Of a DNA stretch of 64,000 nt, positions 54,865 through 63,082 are shown in pieces. Numbering within the stretch: position 1 is the stretch's first letter; the number at the start of each line of letters is the position of its first letter. The stretch is from JAWKWH01 sp041397625 (GTDB lineage: Bacteria > Pseudomonadota > Alphaproteobacteria > Rhizobiales > Rhizobiaceae): positions 1,178,001-1,242,000 of the forward strand of contig JAWKWH010000001.1 in NCBI GenBank assembly GCA_041397625.1, in the 5' to 3' direction. The position numbers and the translations under genes are program-made. The notes below the pieces were generated by a model. The model did no database searches, was not told the DNA's origin, and saw only the letters and a list, made by a program, of their open reading frames with translations.

Positions 54865-55161
54865 ATGAGCCTGCTTGTCGAATACACGGTCAACGAAGGC
54901 AAGGCCGATGCTCAGGCCGATGCGCTGGAACAGCTTGTCGACGGGCTGAAGGCCATCGGCGACGAAGGTTACGACTACACGGCGTTTGCCACCGACGATC
55001 CGACGCGGTTCATCGCCGTGTTCGAATTTGCCGATGACAATGCCAGGCAGCGTTTCGTCGACAGCGCGCCGTTCATTTCCTACCGCGATGGTGCGAAGGA
55101 CCGGTTCCCGCACCCGCCGGCGACCACCAATATCACGCTGGTGGCTTCGACCAGGACGTGA
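54865..55161 (+). CDS. ABM/quinol-monooxygenase-like protein
   Basis: ATG 54865 after an excellent AGGAGGT site gives 98 residues with the ferredoxin-like ABM fold pattern: VEYTVNEGKADAQADALEQL, then DYTAFATDDPTRFIAVFEFADDNA in parts, and a final TLVAST strand. Such proteins modify quinones or bind heme-like ligands, but the call is structural only. Its stop codon abuts the stop of the convergent MFS gene. Confidence 0.75.
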   Translation: MSLLVEYTVNEGKADAQADALEQLVDGLKAIGDEGYDYTAFATDDPTRFIAVFEFADDNARQRFVDSAPFISYRDGAKDRFPHPPATTNITLVASTRT

Positions 55162-56391
55162 TCAGGCCAGCGCCGGAGCGGGGCGTTTCACTGCCTGTTC
55201 GCGGATCGGCCAGTGTACGACCGCTGCGAACAGGCCGAGCGCCACGCTGAGCCACCAGACCGGATCGTAGCTGCCGAAACGGTCGTAGAGATAGCCGCCG
55301 AGCCAGACGCCCAGAAACGAACCGATCTGGTGCGACAGGAACACGATGCCGCCCAGCATGCCGAGATGGCGCGTGCCGAACATGATCGCCACCAGCGAGT
55401 TGGTAGGCGCCACCGTCGACAGCCATAACAGGCCCATGACGACGGAAAACGCGACGACGCTGGTTGGTGTCTGCGGCAGCAGCAAAAACGCGGTCACCAC
55501 GATCGAGCGGCCGACATAGATCAGCGATAGGAAGATCGGCTTTGAATAGCGCTGGCCGATGACGCCGGAGGCGAGCGAGCCGATGATGTTGAAGAAGCCG
55601 ATCAGCGCCAGCGCGATGACCGCATAGGTGGCTTCGATGCCGATATCGCCGAGATAGGCCGGAAAATGTGCAGTGATGAACGCCACCTGAAAGCCGCAGA
55701 CGAAGAAGCCGGCGGTAAGCAGCAGATAGCTTTGATGCGACAATGCCTCGCGCAGCGCTTCGCCGATAGACTGCTCGATCTCGTGGTGCGAGGCGAGCCC
55801 GCTTGCCGAATTGCCGCGCAGCGGAATTGCCAGCACGGGTATTGCCAGCATCAGCACCGACATCCACACCAGCGCGTCGGACCAGCCGACCGCGTCGATC
55901 AACCCCTGGCTGAGCGGTGCGAAAACGAACATGCCGGCCGAGCCGGCCGCCGTGCCGATGCCGAAAACGAGACTGCGCTGCTCCGGCGCCACATTGCGGG
56001 CGAACGCCGCGAGCACGATGCCGAACGAGCCGGCGCCGACGCCAAGCCCGACCAGCACGCCGCCGCCGATATGCAGCATCATCGGTGACGACGGGATCGA
56101 CATGAGCACGAGGCCGGCCGCGTAGAAAATGCCGCCCAGGGTCAGCGTGCGCCACGAGCCGTAGCGGTCGGCGATTGCCCCGAACACGGGCTGGCTCAAA
56201 CCCCAGAACATGTTCTGCAGGGCCATAGCCAGACCGAAAGTGGTGCGGTCCCAGCCGGTTTCGGCCAGTATCGGCAACTGGAAGAAACCCATGGCCGAGC
56301 GCGGCCCGAAGGCGAGCAGGGCGATGATGCATCCGCAGCCTATGATCAGCCAGGGCATCGGCCTTGTAGCGGTGATCTGGTTGACGCTCAT
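55162..56391 (-). CDS. MFS transporter
   Basis: The 409-residue protein has about twelve membrane helices and the MFS loop pattern FGAIADRYGSWRTL after helix 2 with YLYDRFGSY in the second half. It resembles the OFA/monocarboxylate and cyanate-type carriers; the substrate is not deducible. The stop is directly adjacent to that of the plus-strand ABM-like gene, the two stops sharing the palindrome TGATCA. Confidence 0.85.
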   Translation of the reverse strand: MSVNQITATRPMPWLIIGCGCIIALLAFGPRSAMGFFQLPILAETGWDRTTFGLAMALQNMFWGLSQPVFGAIADRYGSWRTLTLGGIFYAAGLVLMSIPSSPMMLHIGGGVLVGLGVGAGSFGIVLAAFARNVAPEQRSLVFGIGTAAGSAGMFVFAPLSQGLIDAVGWSDALVWMSVLMLAIPVLAIPLRGNSASGLASHHEIEQSIGEALREALSHQSYLLLTAGFFVCGFQVAFITAHFPAYLGDIGIEATYAVIALALIGFFNIIGSLASGVIGQRYSKPIFLSLIYVGRSIVVTAFLLLPQTPTSVVAFSVVMGLLWLSTVAPTNSLVAIMFGTRHLGMLGGIVFLSHQIGSFLGVWLGGYLYDRFGSYDPVWWLSVALGLFAAVVHWPIREQAVKRPAPALA

Positions 56392-56488
56392 GGGTTATCT
56401 CTCCGTTTGGCGACAACCTATCGGCATGCCGTTCGCAGGCAAATGAATTCGATTGAAAGGCCGTGCAGATTTGCTGCAATCGGCGCCC

Positions 56489-56514
56489 GGAATAAAATCC
56501 TCGATTCCGCGTTA
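56489..56514 (+). promoter_or_regulatory. Candidate ECF-type promoter upstream of the sigma factor gene
   Basis: GGAAT (56489-56493) and CGTTA (56510-56514) are 16 nt apart, the spacing of alphaproteobacterial ECF promoters (GGAAC, then CGTT). It lies 92 nt before the sigma gene and could be autoregulatory or driven by the general stress sigma factor. Confidence 0.5.
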
Positions 56515-56605
56515 ACACAGCGATAGACCCGGCGGGGCCTTGCGCTACGGCGGTTACAGCGCTTCAATCCGGTTTGTTTTCACCCGGTGCCAGACAGAAA
56601 GGCCC

Positions 56606-57118
56606 ATGAACGACCGGCAGAAGGCGATATTGGCTGAGATTCCGCGATTGCGTCGCTACGCGCGATCGCTGATGCGTGACGCCGACCGGGCCGACGATCT
56701 TGTCCAGGACAGCCTGGAGCGTGCCTTTGCGCGCCTGGGCAACTGGCAAACCGGTGAGAATCCGCGCCGATGGCTGTTCACGATCATGCATAACATCTTC
56801 ATCGACACCGTCCGCAAGGATCGGCGCCGCGGCGAAACCGTCAACCATTCGGAGCTGGAGACCAGCCAGAGCCAGGGCGCCGATCAGCACGACAAGCTGG
56901 TGGTTCGCGACGTGCTCGAGGCCTTGCAGAGGATCGATCCGGACCGCCGCGCCGCCCTGATGCTGGTGGCGGTGGAGGGTTTTTCCTATGCCGAGGCGGC
57001 AGATATTCTCGAGGTGCCGGCCGGTACGTTGATGTCGCGCATCGCCCGCGGTCGCGCCGAACTGCGCCGGGTACTGGACGACGATGCGCGCTCCAGGACG
57101 TTCAGGGTGGTGGAGTGA
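56606..57118 (+). CDS. ECF-type RNA polymerase sigma factor
   Basis: ATG 56606 gives 170 residues. Region 2 (about 10-75) has RRYARSLMRDADRADDLVQD and the promoter-melting NPRRWLFTIMHNIFID. Region 4 (about 110-160) has LMLVAVEGFSYAEAADILEV and a GTLMSRIARGRAEL helix-turn-helix. The stop overlaps the start of the anti-sigma gene (TGATG). The stimulus is not known. Confidence 0.93.
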   Translation: MNDRQKAILAEIPRLRRYARSLMRDADRADDLVQDSLERAFARLGNWQTGENPRRWLFTIMHNIFIDTVRKDRRRGETVNHSELETSQSQGADQHDKLVVRDVLEALQRIDPDRRAALMLVAVEGFSYAEAADILEVPAGTLMSRIARGRAELRRVLDDDARSRTFRVVE

Positions 57119-57900
57119 TGTCGGGCAGACACTATTCCGAAACTGATATGCATCTGGCGCTGGATGGCGAGATGCCGGCGGAGGCACGGGCGGAGTTCGA
57201 TCGCTGGCTTGCCGAGAACCCGGCCGAATTGGCGCGCTACGAGCGCTACAAACTCGACCGCGAAATGCTGAAGACGGCGCTCGATCCGGTGCTCGGGGAG
57301 CCGTTGCCGCCACGCCTGGCGCGGTTTCGGCAGATAAGCCGCTCCGGTCACCGGCCGGCCGCACCCTGGCGGATGGCCGCCGCCGCGCTATTGCTGGTCG
57401 CCGCCGGCGCGGCGGCCGGCTACCTGGTCGGCATCCGCTCTGCCGCGGAAGGCGACGGCGCCACGTTTCTGGCCGATAATGCGATCGCCGCCCATGTGAT
57501 CTATGCCGCCGAAAAGCGGCACACCGTCGAGGTCGGCGCCGACGAGAAGGATCATCTCGTCGCCTGGCTGTCGAAACGGGTGGGCGTGAGCCTGATGGCG
57601 CCCAACCTCGAGACCTTCGGCTTCACGCTGATAGGCGGACGGCTTTTGCCGTCCGGCCGGCAACCGGCCGCCCAGTTCATGTACGAGAACAAGTCCGGCG
57701 AACGCATTTCGCTCTACGTGACCAATGCCGAACGCAGCGATCAGACCGGTTTTCGCGAGGTCGAGGAGCAGGGAGCCCGGGCCTTTTACTGGCGCGACCA
57801 GGGCTATGCCTGCGCCATGACGGCGAGCGCTTCGGAAAACGGCCTCCTGGCGATGTCGCGCGATGCCTACCGGCAACTGGTCAGCGGCGACAACAGGTAA
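57118..57900 (+). CDS. Transmembrane anti-sigma factor
   Basis: ATG 57118 overlaps the sigma stop by one base (GTG 57115 is an alternative), giving 260 residues. The N-terminal cytoplasmic domain (about 1-85, SETDMHLALDGEMPAEARAEF) resembles sigma-binding anti-sigma domains but lacks the zinc HxxxCxxC motif. One membrane helix (about 86-107) follows, then a periplasmic domain of about 150 residues ending LAMSRDAYRQL. Gene order and coupling with the ECF gene make the role likely. Confidence 0.88.
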   Translation: MSGRHYSETDMHLALDGEMPAEARAEFDRWLAENPAELARYERYKLDREMLKTALDPVLGEPLPPRLARFRQISRSGHRPAAPWRMAAAALLLVAAGAAAGYLVGIRSAAEGDGATFLADNAIAAHVIYAAEKRHTVEVGADEKDHLVAWLSKRVGVSLMAPNLETFGFTLIGGRLLPSGRQPAAQFMYENKSGERISLYVTNAERSDQTGFREVEEQGARAFYWRDQGYACAMTASASENGLLAMSRDAYRQLVSGDNR

Positions 57901-57992
57901 TCTGGAACCTGCGAAAGTAGAGTTCTCCCAAATTTGATTTGTGTATCCGGCGCTGCGGGACCAGATTTGGTGCCACGAACGGGTCGGTTTCG

Positions 57993-58376
57993 ATGGAACA
58001 GGTAAGACAGGTCGCCTTGATCTGCGTCGGACGCGCGGTCTTCTTCGGCGCGCTTGCCATCGGCTGCATCATGCTTTCCTTTGCCTTTCATCCTGTCGCT
58101 TCGTTCCGCGCCGGCGCGATTCTGACGCTGATCATGGCCGCGATTCTCCTGTGGTTCGGGGTGACCGCGTCCAACCGCAAGCCCAAGGACACCGAGGTCT
58201 GGATTCATCTCGACGAGAAGGTTCGGCCGATGAACCAGCACGCACGCCATGCATTTGCGGTGGTGATGCGCGAGGTCTACGAAATCTATGCGCGCGGTGC
58301 CTTCAAGACCGCGCTTGGTCTGTTCGCGGTGTCGCTTTGCCTGCAACTGCTGGGCATCGGCGCCGCCTACCGTTGA
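57993..58376 (+). CDS. Small membrane protein, unknown function
   Basis: ATG 57993 gives 127 residues with three hydrophobic helices (about 7-30, 35-57 and 105-124) and a soluble stretch in the middle (KPKDTEVWIHLDEKVRPM). No family is recognised. The gene is 92 nt after the anti-sigma gene and could be part of its regulon. Its 3' end overlaps the convergent HD-hydrolase gene by 10 nt. Confidence 0.7.
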   Translation: MEQVRQVALICVGRAVFFGALAIGCIMLSFAFHPVASFRAGAILTLIMAAILLWFGVTASNRKPKDTEVWIHLDEKVRPMNQHARHAFAVVMREVYEIYARGAFKTALGLFAVSLCLQLLGIGAAYR

Positions 58377-58972
58377 GTGTCGAGCGCGGCGAACCGTTGC
58401 AGAAACGCCTTTTCGACACGCTTCGCCGGCAGCGGCGTCAAGTCGAGCGTATCGCCGCCGATGCCGCGCGGCCGGCCGAAATATTTCGCCGCCTCCCGGT
58501 CCGAGAACCCCGCCAATGCACGCGCCTCGAACCAGGCGGCAACCTGGTCGGCGCGCTTGATCGCCTTGGTCAGGTCGCCGGCCAATTGTCCGGGCAGTGA
58601 GAAGCGCAGGTGGATCGCCGTCTGCAGCCGCGCCTCGACCGCCTTGTAGCCGCCGCCGACCACCGCCTTGAACGGCGAGATCATGTCGCCGATTACATAT
58701 TCGGGCGCGTCGTGCAGCAGGCAGGCGAGCCGTTCCTCGGCGCTCGCCTTGATGCTTGTCCGCGCGAAGATGTCGTCGACCAGAAGCGAATGCTGCGCCA
58801 CCGAGAAGGCATGATCGCCAGCGGTCTGACCGTTCCAGCGCGCCACGCGGGCAAGCCCGTGGGCGATATCGGTGATTTCAATGTCGAGCGGCGAGGGATC
58901 GAGCAGGTCGAGCCGCCGCCCCGAGATCATCCGCTGCCAGGCCCGTGGCGGCGCGCCCTTCCTGTCGGCCAT
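58367..58972 (-). CDS. HD-domain hydrolase, YfbR-like
   Basis: The 201-residue protein has the HD metal set: His in DHAFSVAQHSLLV, the HD pair in LACLLHDAPEYVIGD, and a later Asp in IKRADQVAAW. The pattern resembles YfbR-type 5'-nucleotidases that act on deoxynucleoside monophosphates. Its start overlaps the ygfZ stop by one base, so they are coupled; the pairing recurs in rhizobia. Confidence 0.88.
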   Translation of the reverse strand: MADRKGAPPRAWQRMISGRRLDLLDPSPLDIEITDIAHGLARVARWNGQTAGDHAFSVAQHSLLVDDIFARTSIKASAEERLACLLHDAPEYVIGDMISPFKAVVGGGYKAVEARLQTAIHLRFSLPGQLAGDLTKAIKRADQVAAWFEARALAGFSDREAAKYFGRPRGIGGDTLDLTPLPAKRVEKAFLQRFAALDTQR

Positions 58973-59817
58973 CAGCTCTCTTCCGTCTCTGGCCGCGGGA
59001 AGTCGAACCCGGCCCAGGCGGGAATGGCAAGCATGATCGCGGTTTCGCCCGCCGTAACCGGTTCGCCGTCCGCCACCGCCCTTGCCACGCGGTCGATGCG
59101 CACCATAGCAAGCCCCTTGTTGGCGGCAACCGAACCCAGGGTGCCGATGGCGCGGCCGCCGGCGCTGATGACGGTGCCGGGCGGGGGCAGGTCTGCGCTG
59201 CCGGTGGCGATCAGCAGGCGCCGGCGCGCCGTGCCGCGATGCTGCATGCGCGAGACTACCTCCTGGCCGACGAAACAGCCCTTGGTAAAGGACACGCCGC
59301 CATTCTGGTCGAAGAGTACGTCGTGGGGAAAGGCATCGCCGAGTTCGTAGTCCTCGCCGCTCTCGCCGATACCGTGGGCAATGCGCAGCGTGCGCCAGTC
59401 TGCTGCATCACGGTCGGCTCGCGGTGCGTCCGTTCCATAGGCGCGCGTGACGGTGATGTCGGCAAAACGGTTGTCTGTCAAACCGCTTGAAGCAGGTGAA
59501 TCATCGCCCCACGAAACGGAGACAACCGATTCTTCGCAAACGGAAATCTCAACCCTGGCGCGGAGCTTGTAGAGCGTGAGCCTGCGCAGAAGATCGCCGG
59601 CGGTCGCCGCTCGGCAGTCGAGCCGGAAGCCCTCGCCGTTGCGCGACACCAGGAAGTCGAACAGGATCTTGCCCTGTGGCGTCAGCAATGCGCCGACGCC
59701 CAGCTCGGTCTCGTTCAGTGCGTCGATATCTGTGGTTATCAGGTTCTGCAGGAAGTGCTCAGCATCCGCGCCGTGCACATCGATGACCGCCCTGTCGTCC
59801 AGCCTGACCGTCGCCAT
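58972..59817 (-). CDS. ygfZ: Folate-binding Fe-S cluster/tRNA-modification protein YgfZ
   Basis: The 281-residue GcvT-like protein has the YgfZ signature KGCFVGQEVVSRM with its conserved Cys, plus the N-terminal LQNLITTDIDAL segment and a C-terminal barrel ending in IPAWAGFDFPRP. YgfZ proteins bind tetrahydrofolate and support Fe-S enzymes such as MiaB. The HD-hydrolase gene follows with a one-base overlap. Confidence 0.93.
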   Translation of the reverse strand: MATVRLDDRAVIDVHGADAEHFLQNLITTDIDALNETELGVGALLTPQGKILFDFLVSRNGEGFRLDCRAATAGDLLRRLTLYKLRARVEISVCEESVVSVSWGDDSPASSGLTDNRFADITVTRAYGTDAPRADRDAADWRTLRIAHGIGESGEDYELGDAFPHDVLFDQNGGVSFTKGCFVGQEVVSRMQHRGTARRRLLIATGSADLPPPGTVISAGGRAIGTLGSVAANKGLAMVRIDRVARAVADGEPVTAGETAIMLAIPAWAGFDFPRPETEES

Positions 59818-59860
59818 TTCGGGAATCTCTTGCGTTGCGAGCAGCCACTACGTAAGCCGC

Positions 59861-59998
59861 CCGCGTCCGTCCGGCAAGGGCCGTATCGCCGCCGACAATG
59901 ATGCCGATTTCACCGTCGTCGATTTGACGTGCCGCGAGACGATCGCCGACGAACGGGCTCGGCTCGAAGACCGGCTGGGCGCCTGCTCACAGCCGTGA
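59861..59998 (+). pseudogene. Remnant of a dihydroorotase 3' region
   Basis: Translated in the frame ending at the TGA of 59996-59998, the stretch gives KGRIAADNDADFTVVDL followed by RETIADE. This is the conserved C-terminal motif of bacterial dihydroorotases (usual form GRIA-GYDADFTVVDLK-RETI). Upstream the match breaks into what looks like a small deletion (GCCCGCGTC then CGGCAAGG), and downstream the usual tail is missing and replaced by unrelated residues to the stop. In relatives a dihydroorotase gene is the divergent neighbour of ygfZ, which supports the reading as a decayed copy. Confidence 0.6.
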
Positions 59999-60219
59999 GG
60001 TCACGGTCCGGCCGGTCGGGTGAGCGCTAATGCCGGTTGGCAGTTGACAACATACCGACTGGTTGGTATGTATTTTCAAGCAATTTGTTTGGTGCCCGGA
60101 CTAGCGGGAAGGGAAGGATTACCCGGCCTTCCGCGGCAATGTTGCCGTCCATCCTCGCCATTTCCGGAACCGCCGCAGAGGCCATTGAATCAGTCGAACC
60201 CGAATGAAAGGAAGTCATC
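59999..60219. other. Leader region before the SRPBCC gene
   Basis: This stretch holds a strong promoter with an embedded palindrome (60044-60072) and then about 145 nt of leader without a convincing gene. Confidence 0.5.
60044..60072 (+). promoter_or_regulatory. Strong promoter with a palindromic operator inside the spacer
   Basis: TTGACA (60044-60049), 17 nt, then TATGTA (60067-60072) is close to the housekeeping consensus. The palindrome ACATACC (60050-60056), 8 nt, GGTATGT (60065-60071) fills the spacer and overlaps the -10 box. Its perfect 7-bp arms and the ACCGACTGG core are typical of TetR-type operators. A repressor bound here would block the promoter fully. Confidence 0.7.
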
Positions 60220-60663
60220 ATGCCGAACACCGTTCACCTGCACCGTGTCTTCGCCGCCAAGCCCGAGAAGGTCTATCGCGCGTTTCTGGAACCGGATGCG
60301 GCCGCAAGCTGGTTTCCGCCGTTCGGCTTTACCTGCACTGTCCATGAACTGAATGCCGAGGTCGGCGGCAAGCACCGGATGTCGTTCAGGAACTTCACGA
60401 CCGGCACCAGCCATTCCTTCGGCGGAATCTATCTTGAACTCGTTCCGGGCGAGAGGCTGGTCTATACCGACACGTTCGACGACCCCAACCTGCCCGGCGA
60501 GATGACGGTCACCGTGACGTTGAAGGCCGTATCGGTCGGCACGGAAGTAACCATCGAACAGCAGGGCATTCCGGACGTGATCCCGCTCGAGGCCTGCTAT
60601 CTCGGCTGGCAGGAATCGCTGCGGAAGCTGGCGAAGCTCGTGGAACCCGAGATCAACCAGTAG
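60220..60663 (+). CDS. SRPBCC (AHSA1-like) domain protein
   Basis: ATG 60220 after AAAGGAAG gives 147 residues with the AHSA1 pattern: HRVFAAKPEKVYRAFLEPDA at the start, a hydrophobic-ligand cavity strand run with GGIYLELVPGERLVYTDTF, and a final helix EACYLGWQESLRKLAKLVEP. Such proteins bind small hydrophobic ligands or act as cochaperone-like domains. It is transcribed from the strong promoter about 150 nt upstream, hence probably inducible. Confidence 0.9.
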   Translation: MPNTVHLHRVFAAKPEKVYRAFLEPDAAASWFPPFGFTCTVHELNAEVGGKHRMSFRNFTTGTSHSFGGIYLELVPGERLVYTDTFDDPNLPGEMTVTVTLKAVSVGTEVTIEQQGIPDVIPLEACYLGWQESLRKLAKLVEPEINQ

Positions 60664-60805
60664 ACAGATGTACTGGCGCGGCGAGAAGGCTTGCCGCTGC
60701 TTGTCAGGTTGCGCTTGGACCAGCCCGGCATGCGCCGGAGGCCGGCTGGCGAGGGAGACGCATGCGGAAGGTTCCGGGATGGCGGCCTCCCACATGCGGA
60801 GCGCG

Positions 60806-61846
60806 TCAGCGCAACTGATCCCGCATCAGTTGTTCGCGGTATTCGTTCTGGGTCTTCATCATCCAGCCTGGATATTCCGCGGGAAGGCGCGTAGCTGCAT
60901 CGAGCGCGGCAAGGTCCTCGTTCGTCAGCGAAACCTCGGTCGCGCCGATATTGTCGGTAAGCTGGTCGACGCGCTTGGCGCCGAGGATCACGCTGGTCAC
61001 CACCTTTTGGTGCAGGAGCCATGCCAACGCCACCTGCGCCACGGTGCATCCCTTGTCGGCGGCAATGGTCCGCATGACATCGATGGCATCATAGGCGCGG
61101 TCCTTGTCGACCGGCGGGAAATCGAAGCTGGCCCGCCGGCCCTCGGCTGTCTTGCCCTCGCGGTCGAACTTGCCGGACAGGAAGCCGCCCGCCAGCGGGC
61201 TCCACACCATCAGCCCGATTTCTTCCGAGAGCAGCATCGGCGTCAGTTCGCGCTCCAGGTCGCGGCCGGCCAGTGTGTAATATGCTTGTAGCGAGACGAT
61301 CGGCGCCAGCGTCCTTGCCTCGGTGATTCCCACCGCCTTGACGATCTGCCAGGCTGCCCAGTTGGACACGCCGACATAGTTGACGTGTCCCTGCCGCACC
61401 AGCGTGTCGAGCGCCTCCAGCGTTTCGACAACGGGTGTCGCCGGGTCGAAGCCGTGAAGCTGGTAGAGATCGATGTGGTCGAGCTGCAGCCGCTTCAGGC
61501 TCGCCTTGGCCTGATCGAGAATGTGGCTTCGCGACAGTCCGCGGGCGTTCGGCCCTTCGCCCATCTGACCGTGGACCTTGGTCGCGATAACCACATTTTC
61601 CCGCGCGACCCCGAGATTCTTCAGCGACTGGCCGAGGATCTCCTCGCTCCTCCCGGCGGCGTAGACATTGGCGGTATCGATGAAGTTGATGCCGGCATCG
61701 AGGGCGGTGCCGACCAGCTTGTCGGCTTCCTGCTGCCGAAGCTGTCCGATCTGGCCCCACATGTCGTCCGACCCGCCAAAGGTCATGGTGCCGAGACAGA
61801 GTTCGGAAACGAATAGGCCGCTGCGGCCGAGGCGACGGTAGCGCAT
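60806..61846 (-). CDS. Aldo/keto reductase
   Basis: ATG 61846 after AAAGGAC gives 346 residues. The TIM-barrel motifs include GTMTFGG, the catalytic Asp-Tyr pair in FIDTANVYAAGRSEE, Lys in VVIATKVHG, and His in LYQLHGFDP, with the NADPH site in VILGAKRVDQL. It reduces aldehydes or ketones with NADPH; the closest style is the YajO/Tas-like AKR branch. It is divergent from an AraC regulator that probably controls it. Confidence 0.93.
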   Translation of the reverse strand: MRYRRLGRSGLFVSELCLGTMTFGGSDDMWGQIGQLRQQEADKLVGTALDAGINFIDTANVYAAGRSEEILGQSLKNLGVARENVVIATKVHGQMGEGPNARGLSRSHILDQAKASLKRLQLDHIDLYQLHGFDPATPVVETLEALDTLVRQGHVNYVGVSNWAAWQIVKAVGITEARTLAPIVSLQAYYTLAGRDLERELTPMLLSEEIGLMVWSPLAGGFLSGKFDREGKTAEGRRASFDFPPVDKDRAYDAIDVMRTIAADKGCTVAQVALAWLLHQKVVTSVILGAKRVDQLTDNIGATEVSLTNEDLAALDAATRLPAEYPGWMMKTQNEYREQLMRDQLR

Positions 61847-62018
61847 GATGAATGTCCTTTGTCGAATGCGCCGCGCCAAAAAACCGGCCGCGGCATGTGT
61901 CTTAGATGGCGCAGCATGGCCCGCGCCTGCCACGCCGATCCTCGCGAAATTCTGCCTGATTCTCTCAATCCAGCCGATTGACGCTGTCATATCGGTCGCG
62001 ATCGGTTAACCTGACCCG

Positions 62019-62924
62019 ATGGAAGCGACCCGCCTTGACACCTTGAAGAGCCGTGCGCTGGCGCTCTGGCACCGCCACGGCCGGCAAACCCCGCTGGGCG
62101 GGCTGTCACTCGCGGTCACCGAGGCGCCTCTTGGCCCGATTCACGGCGTTTACCGGCCGTCGATGTGCATCGTCCTCCAGGGCGCCAAGCTTAGCCAGCT
62201 CGCCGGCCAGTCCTATCGCTACGCCGCCGGCAAATGCCTGATTACGTCGCTTGAGGTACCGGTGCGAGCTGAAATCATCGAGGCTTCCGCGCAAGCGCCC
62301 TATGTCGCCATCGTGGTCACGATCGAGCCGACGGTCGTCGCCGAACTGTTGTTGGAACTGGCGCAGGGCGACGTGCCGGCCGCGCCCGTCTCCAACGCGC
62401 TCAGCGTGCATCCGCTCGACGGGGAACTGATCGACCCGCTGGAGCGGATGCTGGCGCTTGCCGGGCGCCCGCGCGACATTGCCGTGCTCGGTCCGATGAT
62501 CCGGCGCGAGATCACCTGGCGGTTGCTCAACGGACCCCAGGGCGCGGTAATGCGCCAGATCGGGCTGACCGACAGCCGCACCGCCCGCATCAGCCGCTCG
62601 ATCGCCTGGGTGCGCGAGAATTTCACCGACACGATCAGCGTGCCGCATCTTGCAGGGTTGGCCGGCATGAGTTCCGCCACCTTCCACCGCCATTTCAAGG
62701 CCGCCACTGCGATGACGCCGGTACAGTTCCAGAAATCCCTGCGCCTGCAGGAGGCGCGGCGGCTGCTGTTGTCGGAGGGCTCCGACGTGGCGCAGGTCGG
62801 TTTCGCCATCGGCTACGAAAGCCCGTCGCAGTTCAGCCGCGAATACCGCCGCATGTTCGGCGCGCCGCCCGGCCGCGACGGCGCCGAAATCCGCCGCAGC
62901 GTCACAAGCGAGAGCTATGCCTGA
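62019..62924 (+). CDS. AraC-family transcriptional regulator
   Basis: The 301-residue protein has the AraC-type N-terminal cupin-like domain (about 25-175, with PSMCIVLQGAKLSQL and the EVPVRAEI strand) and a C-terminal double helix-turn-helix (about 195-290: LAGLAGMSSATFHRHFKAAT and IGYESPSQFSREYRRMFG). It is divergent from the aldo/keto reductase across about 170 bp, a frequent pairing in which the regulator induces the reductase in response to an electrophile or aldehyde. Confidence 0.92.
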   Translation: MEATRLDTLKSRALALWHRHGRQTPLGGLSLAVTEAPLGPIHGVYRPSMCIVLQGAKLSQLAGQSYRYAAGKCLITSLEVPVRAEIIEASAQAPYVAIVVTIEPTVVAELLLELAQGDVPAAPVSNALSVHPLDGELIDPLERMLALAGRPRDIAVLGPMIRREITWRLLNGPQGAVMRQIGLTDSRTARISRSIAWVRENFTDTISVPHLAGLAGMSSATFHRHFKAATAMTPVQFQKSLRLQEARRLLLSEGSDVAQVGFAIGYESPSQFSREYRRMFGAPPGRDGAEIRRSVTSESYA

Positions 62925-63082
62925 TCGCGGCGCGGCGAGCGTATCCGGCTGCGAGCGCGCGCCGGCACTGACGGTAACCCGACGTCGCATTCCCGCGACC
63001 CATCGCAGCCGCGATCGATGTCGGAACACGGCAAGGCGTGGCCGCAGGCAGGATCTGGGCGGAAGCCGGCGTTTTCTACCGG

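Noticed and set aside
60020..60352. 110-codon open frame across the strong promoter and SRPBCC start
   Set aside because: It overlaps the -35/-10 elements and runs out of frame through the SRPBCC gene; composition is Pro/Ser/Arg-rich as in a shadow frame.
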